From Corynebacterium oculi (GTDB lineage Bacteria; Actinomycetota; Actinomycetes; Mycobacteriales; Mycobacteriaceae), in contig NZ_LKST01000002.1 of assembly GCF_001412105.1 (NCBI RefSeq), positions 558,001 through 622,000 of the forward strand: DNA of 64,000 nt. Direction: 5' to 3'. Shown here piece by piece: positions 8,180-16,660 of this stretch; the first letter of the stretch is position 1; each line of letters opens with the position of its first letter. The notes beneath the pieces were generated by a model that did no database searches, had not been told where the DNA came from, and worked only from the letters and a program-made list of their open reading frames with translations. A program made the translations under genes and the position numbers.

Positions 8180-8835
8180 CCCCACACCACCGCCCGCACG
8201 CCTTCCACCACCATGTACACCGCAAGAAGCAGGAAGATCGTACCCGTGATGGCGTCGATAAGCGCACCGTTGCGGGCGATCTTGGCAGAAAGAGCCCGCA
8301 CCGCCAGGGCGAAACCCACGAACCAGGCCAGCCCCACGGCGATGAGCGTCACGGCCACGATCAGCGTCCAGTGCGCACCCATGTCCGGGCGAATGAATTG
8401 GGAGAATACCGCGCCGAAGAACACGATGGCCTTGGGGTTAGCCATGTTGGTGGCCAGGCCGGAGCGCCAGGCCTGGGCGGCGCTCATCTCGGGCGCGGAA
8501 GATGCACCGGGTACCACGGCAGCGCCAACCTCAGCAGCATCCCGCCACCCCTTTACCCCCGCGCGCACCGCCTTGAAACCCAGCCACCCGAGGTAGGAGC
8601 CGCCGAGGAGTTGCAGCCACCCCAAAATCGCGGGATAGGCCTGCATGAGGGCCGCAAGCCCGGCGAGCGAGGCGATGATCCAGATGGCGTTGCCCGTCAT
8701 GATGCCCACGGCGCACCACACCCCGGCGCGTCGGCTGCGCGCTCCCAGGCGGGTGATCTGCACGATGTCCGGCCCGGGGCTGAGGATCGCGGTGCACCAG
8801 GTGAGCAGCAGCGCGAGGAAGGAGGCGAGCGTCAT
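8176..8835 (-). CDS. LysE/RhtB-family amino-acid exporter
   Basis: The 219-residue membrane protein opens with FLALLLTWCTAILSPGPD, the LysE/RhtB signature (SPGPD), and has about six hydrophobic helices with the usual GxLG and NPKAIVFF segment. Family members export amino acids or homoserine-type metabolites through the inner membrane; the substrate is undetermined. Its ATG at 8833-8835 overlaps the stop of the upstream SDR gene (ATGA), so the two are coupled. Confidence 0.87.
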   Translation of the reverse strand: MTLASFLALLLTWCTAILSPGPDIVQITRLGARSRRAGVWCAVGIMTGNAIWIIASLAGLAALMQAYPAILGWLQLLGGSYLGWLGFKAVRAGVKGWRDAAEVGAAVVPGASSAPEMSAAQAWRSGLATNMANPKAIVFFGAVFSQFIRPDMGAHWTLIVAVTLIAVGLAWFVGFALAVRALSAKIARNGALIDAITGTIFLLLAVYMVVEGVRAVVWG

Positions 8836-9572
8836 GCCTGATCCTTGGGCATGAGGTGAAGATGATCCACGTTGACGTGGGCGGGTAGGGAGGCCACCCA
8901 TCGGACGGCCTCCGCGATGTCCTGGGCGCTGAGGCTGAGCACGCCCTCGTACACGGCGGCGGCGCGGGCGGCGTCGCCATCGAAGCGGTTGAGGGAGAAT
9001 TCCTCGGTGTGCACGCGGCCGGGGTCGATCTGGGTGACGCGCAGCCCCTCGGGGGTGGCGGAGGCCTCTTCTATGCGCTGCACGCGGGTGAGGGCGCGCA
9101 GCCCGAACTTGGCGGCGTTGTATCCGGCCCCGCCGGGGTAGGGGTTAAGCCCGGCCACGGAGCCGATGTTCACCACCAGGCCGCCGCGCGGCGAGGCCGC
9201 CAGGGCCTCGTGCAGGGCGTTGCTCACGCGGAGGGTGCCCAGCACGTTGACCTCGTACATCCAGCGCCATTGTTCTATGTCGGCTTCTATCACCGGGTCG
9301 AGTCCGCGCGCTCCCCCGGCGTTGTTCACCAGCAGGTCACACCCGCCGTGTTCCGCCACGCAGCGAGCCAGCCCCATCACGGAGGCGTCGTCGGTAACGT
9401 CCAAGCGGCAGGCCTGGCCGCCGATTTCTTCTGCCAGGGCGGCCACCCGCTCGTAGCGACGCGCGGCGGCGATGACGTGCCAGCCGTCGGCGGCCAGGGC
9501 GCGGGCGGTGGCGGCGCCGATCCCGGAGGAGGCCCCGGTGACCACGGCTGTTTTCTGCTCAGGTTCCATCAT
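8832..9572 (-). CDS. SDR-family oxidoreductase
   Basis: The 246-residue classical short-chain dehydrogenase has TGASSGIGAATA (nucleotide-binding TGxxxGxG), NNAG, and the catalytic Ser and YxxxK in GSVAG...YNAAK. It should use NAD(P)H to interconvert an alcohol and a carbonyl; the substrate is unknown. Two ATGs stand in tandem (9572 and 9569). A purine-rich GAGGAGG lies just upstream, but so does TATAGT 8 nt before the first ATG, so the mRNA may be leaderless. It is coupled to the LysE exporter, which may export its product. Confidence 0.88.
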   Translation of the reverse strand: MMEPEQKTAVVTGASSGIGAATARALAADGWHVIAAARRYERVAALAEEIGGQACRLDVTDDASVMGLARCVAEHGGCDLLVNNAGGARGLDPVIEADIEQWRWMYEVNVLGTLRVSNALHEALAASPRGGLVVNIGSVAGLNPYPGGAGYNAAKFGLRALTRVQRIEEASATPEGLRVTQIDPGRVHTEEFSLNRFDGDAARAAAVYEGVLSLSAQDIAEAVRWVASLPAHVNVDHLHLMPKDQA

Positions 9573-9632
9573 GCCTCCTCACTATAGAGAGGCTCGCGTC
9601 ACACCCTAAGCCTTAATGTCACAATGGTGGGT

Positions 9633-10259
9633 ATGACGCACCCCGCCTCCCCCGCAACGTCCCTAGAACAGATGGCCTCCGGGGCCTGGCATATGCCCGG
9701 CAGCCCGGAACTCACCGCGGAGCAGCAACGCAGCTTCGGCCTGCTACGTCAGCTTAATGCCCTGGGCAATACGGATCCCGACGCCGCCCGCGAGATCATT
9801 CGGGAACTCACCGGGGCAGAGCATTCCGACGCCACGGTGATCGCCCCGGCCAGCATCGAGTACGGCCGCCACCTGCGCCTGGACCGCGACGTGTTCATCA
9901 ACATGGGCGTAACCATTCTCAGCAGCGCGTCGGTGAGCATCGGGGCGCGCACCCTCATCGGCCCGAATTGCCAGTTCCTCACGGTGGGGCACCCGGTGGA
10001 TGACGTGGACATGCGGGGCGAGGGATGGGAACAGGCGCGGCCCATCACGGTGGGCAGCGATACCTGGATCGGCGCGGGCGTGATCGTGCTGCCGGGGGTA
10101 CGCATCGGGGATCGGGTGACCATCGGCGCGGGTTCCCTGGTTACCCAGGACATTCCCGATGATGCCATCGCGGTGGGCCACCCGGCGCGCGTGGTGCGCA
10201 TGCGCGAGCAACGGCGCGCCGAGGCCGAACGCGCGGAGCAACAGCAGGCACAGCAATAA
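9633..10259 (+). CDS. Maltose/galactoside O-acetyltransferase-type LbH acyltransferase
   Basis: The 208-residue protein has a left-handed beta-helix of hexapeptide repeats (VSIGARTLIGPNCQFLTVGH, then ITVGSDTWIGAGVIVLPGV). It keeps the catalytic His of sugar O-acetyltransferases (VGHPVD) and the Maa N-terminal region, and ends in a Gln-rich tail. It would transfer acetyl from acetyl-CoA to a sugar hydroxyl. ATG 9633 is preferred over ATG 9624 because CACAAT (9620-9625) fits a -10 box 7 nt upstream and overlaps the earlier ATG. hrpB follows after only 4 bp. Confidence 0.85.
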   Translation: MTHPASPATSLEQMASGAWHMPGSPELTAEQQRSFGLLRQLNALGNTDPDAAREIIRELTGAEHSDATVIAPASIEYGRHLRLDRDVFINMGVTILSSASVSIGARTLIGPNCQFLTVGHPVDDVDMRGEGWEQARPITVGSDTWIGAGVIVLPGVRIGDRVTIGAGSLVTQDIPDDAIAVGHPARVVRMREQRRAEAERAEQQQAQQ

Positions 10260-10263
10260 CCCC

Positions 10264-12612
10264 ATGCGGCCCTTCGACCTTTCCCGCATCGGCACCGGCC
10301 TGCCCTTTGCCGAGGCCATCGACGATCTCACCCGCGCCTGCGCCGCGCACCGCCGCGCGGTGGTGCAGGCCCCGCCCGGCACGGGTAAGACCACGCTGGT
10401 GCCCCCGGCGTTGGCGAACCTCACGCTCGCGGACGAGGCCAAGAACCACGGCAAAGTCTTAGTCTGCGCCCCGCGCCGCGTGGCGGTGCGCGCCGCCGCG
10501 CAACGCCTGGCGCACCTCGACGGCACCGCCTTAGGCGAGCGGGTGGGGCACCGCATGAGGGGTCATAGCCTGGCGGGTTCCCTGGTGGAGTTTGTCACCC
10601 CCGGGGTGTTGCTGCGCATGGTGCTGCGCGATCCCGCGCTGGAGGGCGTGGCCGCGGTGGTGGTCGATGAGGTACACGAGCGCCACCTGGATACGGACAT
10701 GTTGCTGGGAATGCTCATCGAGGTCACTCAGCTGCGCGAGGATCTGGTGCTGGTGGCGATGTCCGCCACGGTGCAGGCCGAGCGCTATGCCGCGCTCATG
10801 GGTGGGGCGCCCACCGTGGATAGTCCGGCGGCGATTCACCCGCTGACCGTGGAGTACGCCCCGCACCCCGGCCGCCTGCGCGGGGAGCCTTCCTTTTATG
10901 AGCACCTGGCTAACCTGGCGCGCCGCGACGTGCAGCGCCACGGGCAATCCGTGCTGGTGTTCGTGCCGGGGGTACGGGAGGTGGAGCCGGTGCTCGGCCA
11001 CCTGGGCGGCCTGGGCGTGCCGCTGCACGGCCGGCTGAGCGCGGCGGAAACGCAGGCCGCACTACAGCCCGGCGAGCAGCCGCGCGTGGTAGTGGCGACG
11101 TCGATAGCCGAGTCCTCGCTCACGGTGCCGGGCGTGCGGGCGGTGGTGGATTCCGGGTTATCCCGCGAGCCCCGGCGCGACGCCGCGCGGCAGATGAATG
11201 GCCTGGTCACGATCTCGGAGGCGCGGCCCACCGCCGAGCAGCGCGCGGGGCGAGCCGGGCGCGAGGGCCCCGGCCGGGTGATCCGGGCGTTTTCCGAGCA
11301 GGAGTGTCAGCACCTGCCCGCCGAGGTCACCCCGGAGATCGCGGTGAGCGACCTCACCCAGGCCGCGCTGTGGCTGGCCTGTTGGGGAACCCCGCGCGGG
11401 GAGGGGCTACCGCTGCTTCAGGCTCCCCCGGCCCCTGCTCTCGACGCCGCCGAGGCCACCCTGCGCAGCCTCGGGGCCGTAGACTCCAGCGGCACCGCGA
11501 CCGACGCCGGGCGCGCCCTGGCCGCGCTGCCGCTCGATCCGCGCCTGGGCCGCGCGCTGCGTGACCTCGGCCCCACGGCGGCGGAAACCGTGGCGGTGCT
11601 GGCGGCCTCCCCCGCCGGGGACATCGCCGCCACTCAGGCCCCGCGCCGGGAGGTGGAGCGGCTGCGCCGCCTGGTTCGCGGCTCTCAGCAAACCGTGACC
11701 CCCGGCGCGGTCACCGCCCGCGCCTACCCCGCCCAGGTGGCCCGCCGTCAGGACTCGGATTACCTGCTGGCCTCCGGCACCCGAGCGCGGCTGCCTCGTT
11801 CCTCCCCGCTTGCCGACGCCCCCTGGCTCGCCATCGCCGAGGTCTCCCGCTCGGGCGAGGGCGCGGTGATACGCGCCGCCGCGCGGCTGAGCGAGCAAGA
11901 GGCACTGGACGCGGTGGGGGTCACGGAGGAGTACCGCGCCGAGGTCACCCAGGGGCGGGTGCGAGGTCGGTTGGTGCGCCGTGTGGGCGCGATCGTGCTC
12001 TCCTCCACTCCGGTGACGGTGCCCACCGAGCAGGCCGTGACGGCGCTGGCGGCCACGGTACGGGCCGAGGGGCTCACCATGTTTCAGCTTTCCGACGCCG
12101 CCGCGCACCTGCGTGATCGCCTCGCCTTTCTCCGCGCGCGGCTGGGCGATCCCTGGCCGGACGTCTCCGCCACCGACCCCGAGGCGTGGCTGCGCCCGGA
12201 ATTGGAGGCCCTAGCTGGTGGAAAGACGGTAGATCTTTACCCGGCCTTACAACGGCTGCTGCCCTGGCCGGAGACCGCCCGCATGGGGAAACTCGCACCC
12301 GAGCGCCTGGAAGTGCCCAGCGGTTCGCGCCCCCGCGTGGACTATTCCGAGGGCCGCCCGGTGGTGCGGGTGAAACTCCAGGAATGTTTTGGCCTGGCGC
12401 AGTCCCCCACCTGCGCCGGGGTGCCGGTGCAGTTCCGACTGCTCTCCCCTGCGGGCCGCGACCTCGCCATTACCGACGACCTTGCCAGTTTCTGGTCTGG
12501 CCCCTACGCCCAGGTGCGCGCGGAAATGCGCGGGCGTTACCCCAAGCACCCCTGGCCGGAGGACCCGTGGAGCGCGCAGGCTACGGCGCGGGTGAAGAGG
12601 AGGGGGTCTTGA
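10264..12612 (+). CDS. hrpB: ATP-dependent helicase HrpB
   Basis: The 782-residue DEAH/RHA helicase has Walker A PPGTGKTT, DEVHER in the DEAH position, a SAT motif, QRAGRAGR in motif VI, and the HrpB C-terminal domain (FWSGPYAQVRAEMRGRYPKHPWPEDP), which separates it from HrpA. The RNA or DNA substrate of HrpB is not firmly established. The start ATG 10264 lies 4 bp after the acetyltransferase stop, so the pair forms an operon. It is the last core-type gene before the low-GC island. Confidence 0.93.
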   Translation: MRPFDLSRIGTGLPFAEAIDDLTRACAAHRRAVVQAPPGTGKTTLVPPALANLTLADEAKNHGKVLVCAPRRVAVRAAAQRLAHLDGTALGERVGHRMRGHSLAGSLVEFVTPGVLLRMVLRDPALEGVAAVVVDEVHERHLDTDMLLGMLIEVTQLREDLVLVAMSATVQAERYAALMGGAPTVDSPAAIHPLTVEYAPHPGRLRGEPSFYEHLANLARRDVQRHGQSVLVFVPGVREVEPVLGHLGGLGVPLHGRLSAAETQAALQPGEQPRVVVATSIAESSLTVPGVRAVVDSGLSREPRRDAARQMNGLVTISEARPTAEQRAGRAGREGPGRVIRAFSEQECQHLPAEVTPEIAVSDLTQAALWLACWGTPRGEGLPLLQAPPAPALDAAEATLRSLGAVDSSGTATDAGRALAALPLDPRLGRALRDLGPTAAETVAVLAASPAGDIAATQAPRREVERLRRLVRGSQQTVTPGAVTARAYPAQVARRQDSDYLLASGTRARLPRSSPLADAPWLAIAEVSRSGEGAVIRAAARLSEQEALDAVGVTEEYRAEVTQGRVRGRLVRRVGAIVLSSTPVTVPTEQAVTALAATVRAEGLTMFQLSDAAAHLRDRLAFLRARLGDPWPDVSATDPEAWLRPELEALAGGKTVDLYPALQRLLPWPETARMGKLAPERLEVPSGSRPRVDYSEGRPVVRVKLQECFGLAQSPTCAGVPVQFRLLSPAGRDLAITDDLASFWSGPYAQVRAEMRGRYPKHPWPEDPWSAQATARVKRRGS

Positions 12613-12683
12613 ACTCTTGTGGGTATCGTTGGGTGATGTTCCCGTCCTCCTTGAGGTGATCGAGGAACAAAATCCAGGACGTT

Positions 12684-13592
12684 TCAGAGTCGCTTTGTCC
12701 TTTCCCGTGCCCAGACTGTTGCTGAAAGCAGTGCAGATACAGTAGCGGCCACGATGAGCATAATGACAGATCCCTCGATACCAGTCGCACCACCAGAGAG
12801 CCATGCAGGGCCCCGCAGTTCACCGACGAGTAATCCTGGCTCAACGGTGGTGCCAGATACAGGTAATCCGAAGATCGCGGCTTGGGTGAAGTTGATAGCG
12901 GCGTGCATGCCGATCGCAAACCAGAGGCGTCGGGTCAGTAGGTACGCGAGGCCGAAGAGTACTCCGGCTTGCATGGCGAATCCGAGCGCGCCGAGGAGAG
13001 TGGCGTGGGGATTGGCGAGGTGCAGTGCACCGAACGCCAAAGAAGTGAGCGTGACCGCTGCGACTGGCCCGAACCGGGCGTCGAGAAGGCGCAGCAGGAT
13101 GCCGCGGATGGCGACCTCCTCGCCGAAGGCAGCGCCAAGTCCTAAGAGCAGTCCAGTCAGGATGCCTCTACCTAGAGTTACATCGGTCATGATATAACCG
13201 CCAAAGGTGGCAAGTACACCAACAGTCACAGTAACTATGCCTGTGCCAATCGCGGCTCCGATCATCCCCTCCTTGAAAGCACCTTGGCGGGAAAGTTCGA
13301 AGACTGGTCGTCCAGCAATCTTCGCGATAACGAACCACATCACAGCAATCGCAGCCGCAATCTGCAGCGCCATACCGATGGGCTGTCCCGGCCAGACTTT
13401 CACGAGCGCTTCGTCCCAGTCTGCAGCACCCTGCGCGAATGCGAACAACACCTGGGTAATGCCCGCCACAGATGCCGCGATCATTGCGAGTGGTAGCCCG
13501 ATCACCAACTGCAGGAACGGCCGACGCCCGAGAAACCATCGTCGGCTCCGAATCGGATGGTCACCCGTAGTGATTCTGTCGATTTGTTTCAT
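12684..13592 (-). CDS. CPBP-family intramembrane metalloprotease of the RiPP-like cluster
   Basis: This 302-residue protein with about eight helices has the three CPBP motifs: EExxxR (GEEVAIRG), FxxxH (FGALHL) and HxxxN (HAAIN). CPBP (Abi) proteases process prenylated or peptide substrates and often accompany bacteriocin genes as maturation or immunity proteins. Here it diverges from the peptide gene 13744-13809, with the palindrome 13633-13649 in between, so it probably shares TetR control. Base composition is visibly less GC-rich than hrpB. Whether it matures the peptide or protects the host is open. Confidence 0.85.
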   Translation of the reverse strand: MKQIDRITTGDHPIRSRRWFLGRRPFLQLVIGLPLAMIAASVAGITQVLFAFAQGAADWDEALVKVWPGQPIGMALQIAAAIAVMWFVIAKIAGRPVFELSRQGAFKEGMIGAAIGTGIVTVTVGVLATFGGYIMTDVTLGRGILTGLLLGLGAAFGEEVAIRGILLRLLDARFGPVAAVTLTSLAFGALHLANPHATLLGALGFAMQAGVLFGLAYLLTRRLWFAIGMHAAINFTQAAIFGLPVSGTTVEPGLLVGELRGPAWLSGGATGIEGSVIMLIVAATVSALLSATVWARERTKRL

Positions 13593-13618
13593 CTCGCGAG
13601 GCCTCTCATTGAGCGGTC

Positions 13619-13649
13619 TTTATTACAACTAAGGATACTGATAGTATCC
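13619..13649 (+). promoter_or_regulatory. Promoter/operator of the peptide operon (TetR-type palindrome)
   Basis: GGATACTGATAGTATCC (13633-13649) is a perfect palindrome around a 3-nt centre. It contains TAGTAT (13642-13647), usable as a -10 box, with a weak TTTATT (13619-13624) 17 bp upstream. A closely related sequence sits over the -10 box of the ABC operon at 16676-16689, next to tetR. It probably also controls the divergent CPBP gene. Confidence 0.55.
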
Positions 13650-13650
13650 A

Positions 13651-13679
13651 GATACCCGCAGTTTTTAGTTGCGGGTATC
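13651..13679. promoter_or_regulatory. Hairpin in the untranslated leader of the peptide gene
   Basis: GATACCCGCA (13651-13660) and TGCGGGTATC (13670-13679) form a 10-bp stem with a 9-nt loop. It starts 1 bp after the operator and reuses the half-site GATAC. It could be a second operator or an mRNA structure; it lacks a U tract and is not a standard terminator. Confidence 0.45.
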
Positions 13680-13743
13680 CCCGAACCCTGTTACCTGCCG
13701 CACTATGAGGCAAGCCCGATGACTCTAGAAGGAGGTGAAACCG

Positions 13744-13809
13744 ATGTCGAACGTGACCGTGCGTCGTGCCGAAAAGGTCGAGGCGACCGTGTGGTGGATC
13801 ATCTTCTGA
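13744..13809 (+). CDS. Candidate RiPP precursor peptide, 21 residues
   Basis: The reading frame encodes MSNVTVRRAEKVEA followed by TVWWIIF and TGA. AGAAGGAGGTGAAA ends 4 nt before the ATG, giving one of the strongest ribosome binding sites in the window. An intrinsic terminator lies 43 bp downstream, before the ThiF gene. The charged N-terminal half looks like a leader and the hydrophobic, aromatic C-terminal seven residues like a core. There is no Cys, Ser or C-terminal Asn, so lanthipeptide, azole and classical microcin C chemistry do not apply directly. The call as a precursor is inference from size, signals and neighbours. An overlapping frame running to 13898 would read through the terminator and lacks its own binding site. 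Confidence 0.65.
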   Translation: MSNVTVRRAEKVEATVWWIIF

Positions 13810-13851
13810 TGCTCCCATTAGCGAAGTCTGCAGCTAGCGGCGTGCTTCGCC

Positions 13852-13896
13852 GGGCCGCCAGGTTCGTTGACTGGCGGCCCTCTTCTTCTTTCGTTT
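13852..13896 (+). terminator. Intrinsic terminator/attenuator between peptide and ThiF genes
   Basis: GGGCCGCCAG (13852-13861) and CTGGCGGCCC (13871-13880) form a perfect 10-bp GC-rich stem with a 9-nt loop, followed by the T-rich TCTTCTTCTTTCGTTT. Placed between the peptide and its enzyme, it would give more peptide mRNA than enzyme mRNA, as in many peptide-bacteriocin operons. Confidence 0.85.
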
Positions 13897-13916
13897 AAGC
13901 AACACAAGGAGTAGTC

Positions 13917-15005
13917 GTGAGTGCAATTCCCAGTAACCCTAGGATCAAGCCGATCTACCCCACTTACCGACTTGATAATCAGATGTTCCGTATCGGTGCA
14001 CAGCTCGGCATCACTGCAGAATTCGACGATCCTGATCATCACCTCTGGTCTCTCGTGTCAGTCCTCGACGGTCGGCCTCTGGCGGACGTGGTCGCTGCCG
14101 TGCAGCAGGAATTTCCAGAGCTGACTGAAAAAGATATCCTTGGTGGCATCGCCCTTTTGGACCAAGAGGGCTTCGTCGAAGAAACGCAGTTCAGTCGTGA
14201 AGAGGATGTTGGACCCCGGTATCGAGCTAACGTGAACTACTTCAGCAGATTCACCGGGCTCAGCGGCGACAGGTTTGCGCCTCAGCACAAGATCAACTCC
14301 TCAAACATCGTACTGCTCGGCCTGGGTGGTGGCGGGTCGAACATCTTAACCCTGCTGGCAGGACTCGGTCCGCAGTCCGTGACGATAGTCGACCAAGACG
14401 TCGTCGAGGAGAGCAATCTGGGTCGCCAGCTACTGTACCGAGAAGCCGATGTGGGTCGACCGAAATCTGAGGTCGCGGCCGAGGCACTCAGGCAGATGAA
14501 CTCCGGTATCGCCGTGACGGCCTTGCAGCGTCGGATCGAGTCGGTAGGTGATATCACCGAATTGATTGAAGGAGCCGACCTCGTGATCACGGCAATCGAC
14601 GAGCCGCCCTTCGTCGCTCAGCGAATCGTGAACAAGGCAATCGTCACAGTCGGCATCCCGTGCGTCTTCGGTGCCTCACAAGTGACACGCGGGAGAGTCT
14701 TCACCGTCGTGCCGGGAGTCACGGGGTGTTTTGATTGTCTCAACATCCACTACTCGCAGCGCGATCCGCAGTTCGTGGCACAGTTCTCTGCATTCAGCGA
14801 GATCAACTTTGATCCACCCTCAATCGCATACGCTCCGGCGATTTTCCTACTGACTGCAACTATCGTTGACGAGGCTGTACGCGTGCTCACGGGTTACGCT
14901 CCGCCACGGTCACTAGGCACACAGCTCGAGGTGAACTTCGAAGACGGGACGGCATTCACGCATGACCCGTGGCCGCGACTGGAACACCACTGCCCGACGT
15001 GTTGA
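13917..15005 (+). CDS. ThiF/MccB-like adenylating enzyme with N-terminal RRE-like domain
   Basis: The 362-residue protein has two parts. Residues 1-95 resemble a PqqD-like RiPP recognition element (winged-helix pattern LWSLVSVLDGRPLADVVAA, then DILGGIALLDQEGFVEE). Residues 115-362 are an E1-like ThiF domain with the nucleotide loop GLGGGGSN, VDQDVVEESNLGRQ, TAIDEPP, and four zinc-type cysteines as GCFDC and HHCPTC. MccB and PaaA of microcin C and pantocin pathways have the same build: the first domain binds the leader and the second adenylates a carboxylate with ATP. The GTG start follows ACAAGGAGTAGTC. The peptide's C-terminal Phe, not Asn, means a reaction other than MccB's. Confidence 0.85.
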   Translation: MSAIPSNPRIKPIYPTYRLDNQMFRIGAQLGITAEFDDPDHHLWSLVSVLDGRPLADVVAAVQQEFPELTEKDILGGIALLDQEGFVEETQFSREEDVGPRYRANVNYFSRFTGLSGDRFAPQHKINSSNIVLLGLGGGGSNILTLLAGLGPQSVTIVDQDVVEESNLGRQLLYREADVGRPKSEVAAEALRQMNSGIAVTALQRRIESVGDITELIEGADLVITAIDEPPFVAQRIVNKAIVTVGIPCVFGASQVTRGRVFTVVPGVTGCFDCLNIHYSQRDPQFVAQFSAFSEINFDPPSIAYAPAIFLLTATIVDEAVRVLTGYAPPRSLGTQLEVNFEDGTAFTHDPWPRLEHHCPTC

Positions 15006-15085
15006 GAAGGAGACACTGCCAATTGGGAAATCTTCAGCCACTACCCGCAGCAGGTGTGAACGTGAGTTCCGCGAAGGGGAACGCA

Positions 15086-15982
15086 ATGCGCCTAAAACCT
15101 GTCCGTGCGAGGAAGCTCCGCAACGGAGCTTGGGTCACTGTCGCGGAAGGCTCCGACCCCCTCGTCGTGCCCGCAGACATTGCCCGTAGGCTGACCGATC
15201 CTGCGAACCCTGGCACATCGTTCTCCGATCTCCACGATATTCTCTCGGATGCGGGCTTCCTCAGCGATCCGGCCGGTGCGCCGATATCTCCTCCGCCATC
15301 AGCGCCGCAGACCCCAGGGTGGAAAGTCGCGAGAATTTGCCTGTGGGCGGTCGGGGTTCTTCTCGCCACAATCGCAACAACGTTACTGATCGGCGGCGGT
15401 GTGCCGACCGGAGCAGACCTGGTTTCGGCTGGACCCAACGCCGTTCTCACCGTGATTGTAGCCCTAGCAATCGCAGCCATCACGGCAGTGCCGCACGAGC
15501 TGGCACATGTGGTGTTCGGACGCGCCTCCAGCAGTTCCCGAGGTTCGGTGCAGGTGAACGTCCGCCGCGCCTTCGCAACCACAGAACTCACACACGTATG
15601 GACATGGCCACTTCCGGCGCGCTTGGCTGCGGTGAGCGCAGGCCTGGTCGTAGATTTCGCGTTCCTCGTGGCGGCGTTGACAGTACGGACAGCGACAGGA
15701 TGGTGGGTGGCGACCGTGGCGGTCGCGGTGCTGGTAATGCGCATCGTGTGGCAAGCACGATTCCACCGCACCAGCGACGGCCGCCATATCGCCAAGATGC
15801 TGCTGGACAACCCATTGATCAAGCAAGACGCCCGGAGCGCATGGGTGAACAGGCGAACCGAAAATACGCCGACCTCTGTCAGACTATGGGCAGGATTGAT
15901 TGCTGTTGGATTCGCAGCCGAAGCTACTCTGTTGCTCGTGTGGTTCGTGCCAGCAGTGCTAGTCTTGATCGGCATGCTTTGA
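15086..15982 (+). CDS. Membrane zinc protease (M50/YydH-like), putative leader peptidase
   Basis: The 298-residue protein has a soluble N-terminal segment of about 85 residues, ending in a Pro-rich stretch, then about six membrane helices. The zinc motif HELAH lies in AAITAVPHELAHVVFG. A later AGLVVDF segment could supply the third ligand of a site-2-protease fold. Membrane M50 proteins of this kind (YydH-like) accompany ribosomal peptide clusters and are thought to remove leaders. ATG 15086 follows AAGGGG by 6 nt. TTG 15023, after AGAAGGAGA, is an alternative start that would add 21 residues. The end overlaps the opposing tetR by 24 bp. Confidence 0.72.
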   Translation: MRLKPVRARKLRNGAWVTVAEGSDPLVVPADIARRLTDPANPGTSFSDLHDILSDAGFLSDPAGAPISPPPSAPQTPGWKVARICLWAVGVLLATIATTLLIGGGVPTGADLVSAGPNAVLTVIVALAIAAITAVPHELAHVVFGRASSSSRGSVQVNVRRAFATTELTHVWTWPLPARLAAVSAGLVVDFAFLVAALTVRTATGWWVATVAVAVLVMRIVWQARFHRTSDGRHIAKMLLDNPLIKQDARSAWVNRRTENTPTSVRLWAGLIAVGFAAEATLLLVWFVPAVLVLIGML

Positions 15983-16609
15983 CGCGGCCGCATCATCGTA
16001 GAGCGTGTGCGCCAAGGAGAGCACCGCGGTCTTATACAGTTCCGGTTTGGCATTGTCTGGGTCGAATAGCGTCAACGCTGCAAGCCCGAGATCCAACGCG
16101 GTGAGGATGCGGAACTGATCCTCGACCGGGATCTGTGCGAACGGGCTACCACTGGGGATCGGGGAAGCCTCGGTGGGAACATCCCCAGAAACATCCCCCG
16201 GTGTGATGAACTCCAGGAAACGAGCCGTGAGTTCCTCATCTCGAAGCGCGTAGGGGATGAAGTTGAACAAGAGCCGCGCGTACCCAGCACGGTCGCCACT
16301 GCGGGCGTTGAGGATCCAGGCGTCGCACCAGGCTTCAAGCCTCTCGTAGTCGTTGCTCGCGCGCGCCAGGATCTCCTGGAACTCCTGCGCCTCCTGAGAA
16401 CTGGTCTGTCGGTAACGAATGACCTCAAGGATCAGTTCGCCCTTGCCCTGGAAATTTGAGTACACCGCGCCCTTGGTGAGTCCCGCCTCCAAGGCAACAT
16501 CATCGAGGGATGTGCCTTCAACGCCACGGGTGGCGAAGATACGTTCTGCTGCCTCAAGCAAGAGCGTTCTATTGTGCTGCTGTTGCTGCTTGCGGGTCAT
16601 GCGGGGCAT
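15959..16609 (-). CDS. TetR/AcrR-family repressor of the cluster
   Basis: The 216-residue protein has a standard TetR N-terminal HTH (LLEAAERIFATRGVEGTSLDDVALEAGLTKGAVYSNFQGK) and a variable ligand-binding domain. The -10 box TATACT (complement of 16617-16622) is 7 nt before the ATG, so the mRNA is leaderless. It diverges from the first ABC ATPase gene. The shared element GATAC(C/T)GATAGTAT in both cluster promoters is the likely operator. The ligand could be the peptide product; that is inference. Confidence 0.88.
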   Translation of the reverse strand: MPRMTRKQQQQHNRTLLLEAAERIFATRGVEGTSLDDVALEAGLTKGAVYSNFQGKGELILEVIRYRQTSSQEAQEFQEILARASNDYERLEAWCDAWILNARSGDRAGYARLLFNFIPYALRDEELTARFLEFITPGDVSGDVPTEASPIPSGSPFAQIPVEDQFRILTALDLGLAALTLFDPDNAKPELYKTAVLSLAHTLYDDAAASKHADQD

Positions 16610-16660
16610 GAATTCCAGTATAAAACAGCCCGATCAGCCGCCTTGGAAACGTGCGAGGTA

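Noticed and set aside
13719..13898. An overlapping frame starting MTLEGGETDVERD as an alternative peptide gene
   Set aside because: It has no ribosome binding site of its own, contains the strong binding site of the 21-residue frame, and reads through the intrinsic terminator.
13744..15005. Classical microcin C7 operon
   Set aside because: The peptide does not end in Asn and no MccD/MccE-like gene is present. Only the ThiF fold with RRE-like domain is shared.
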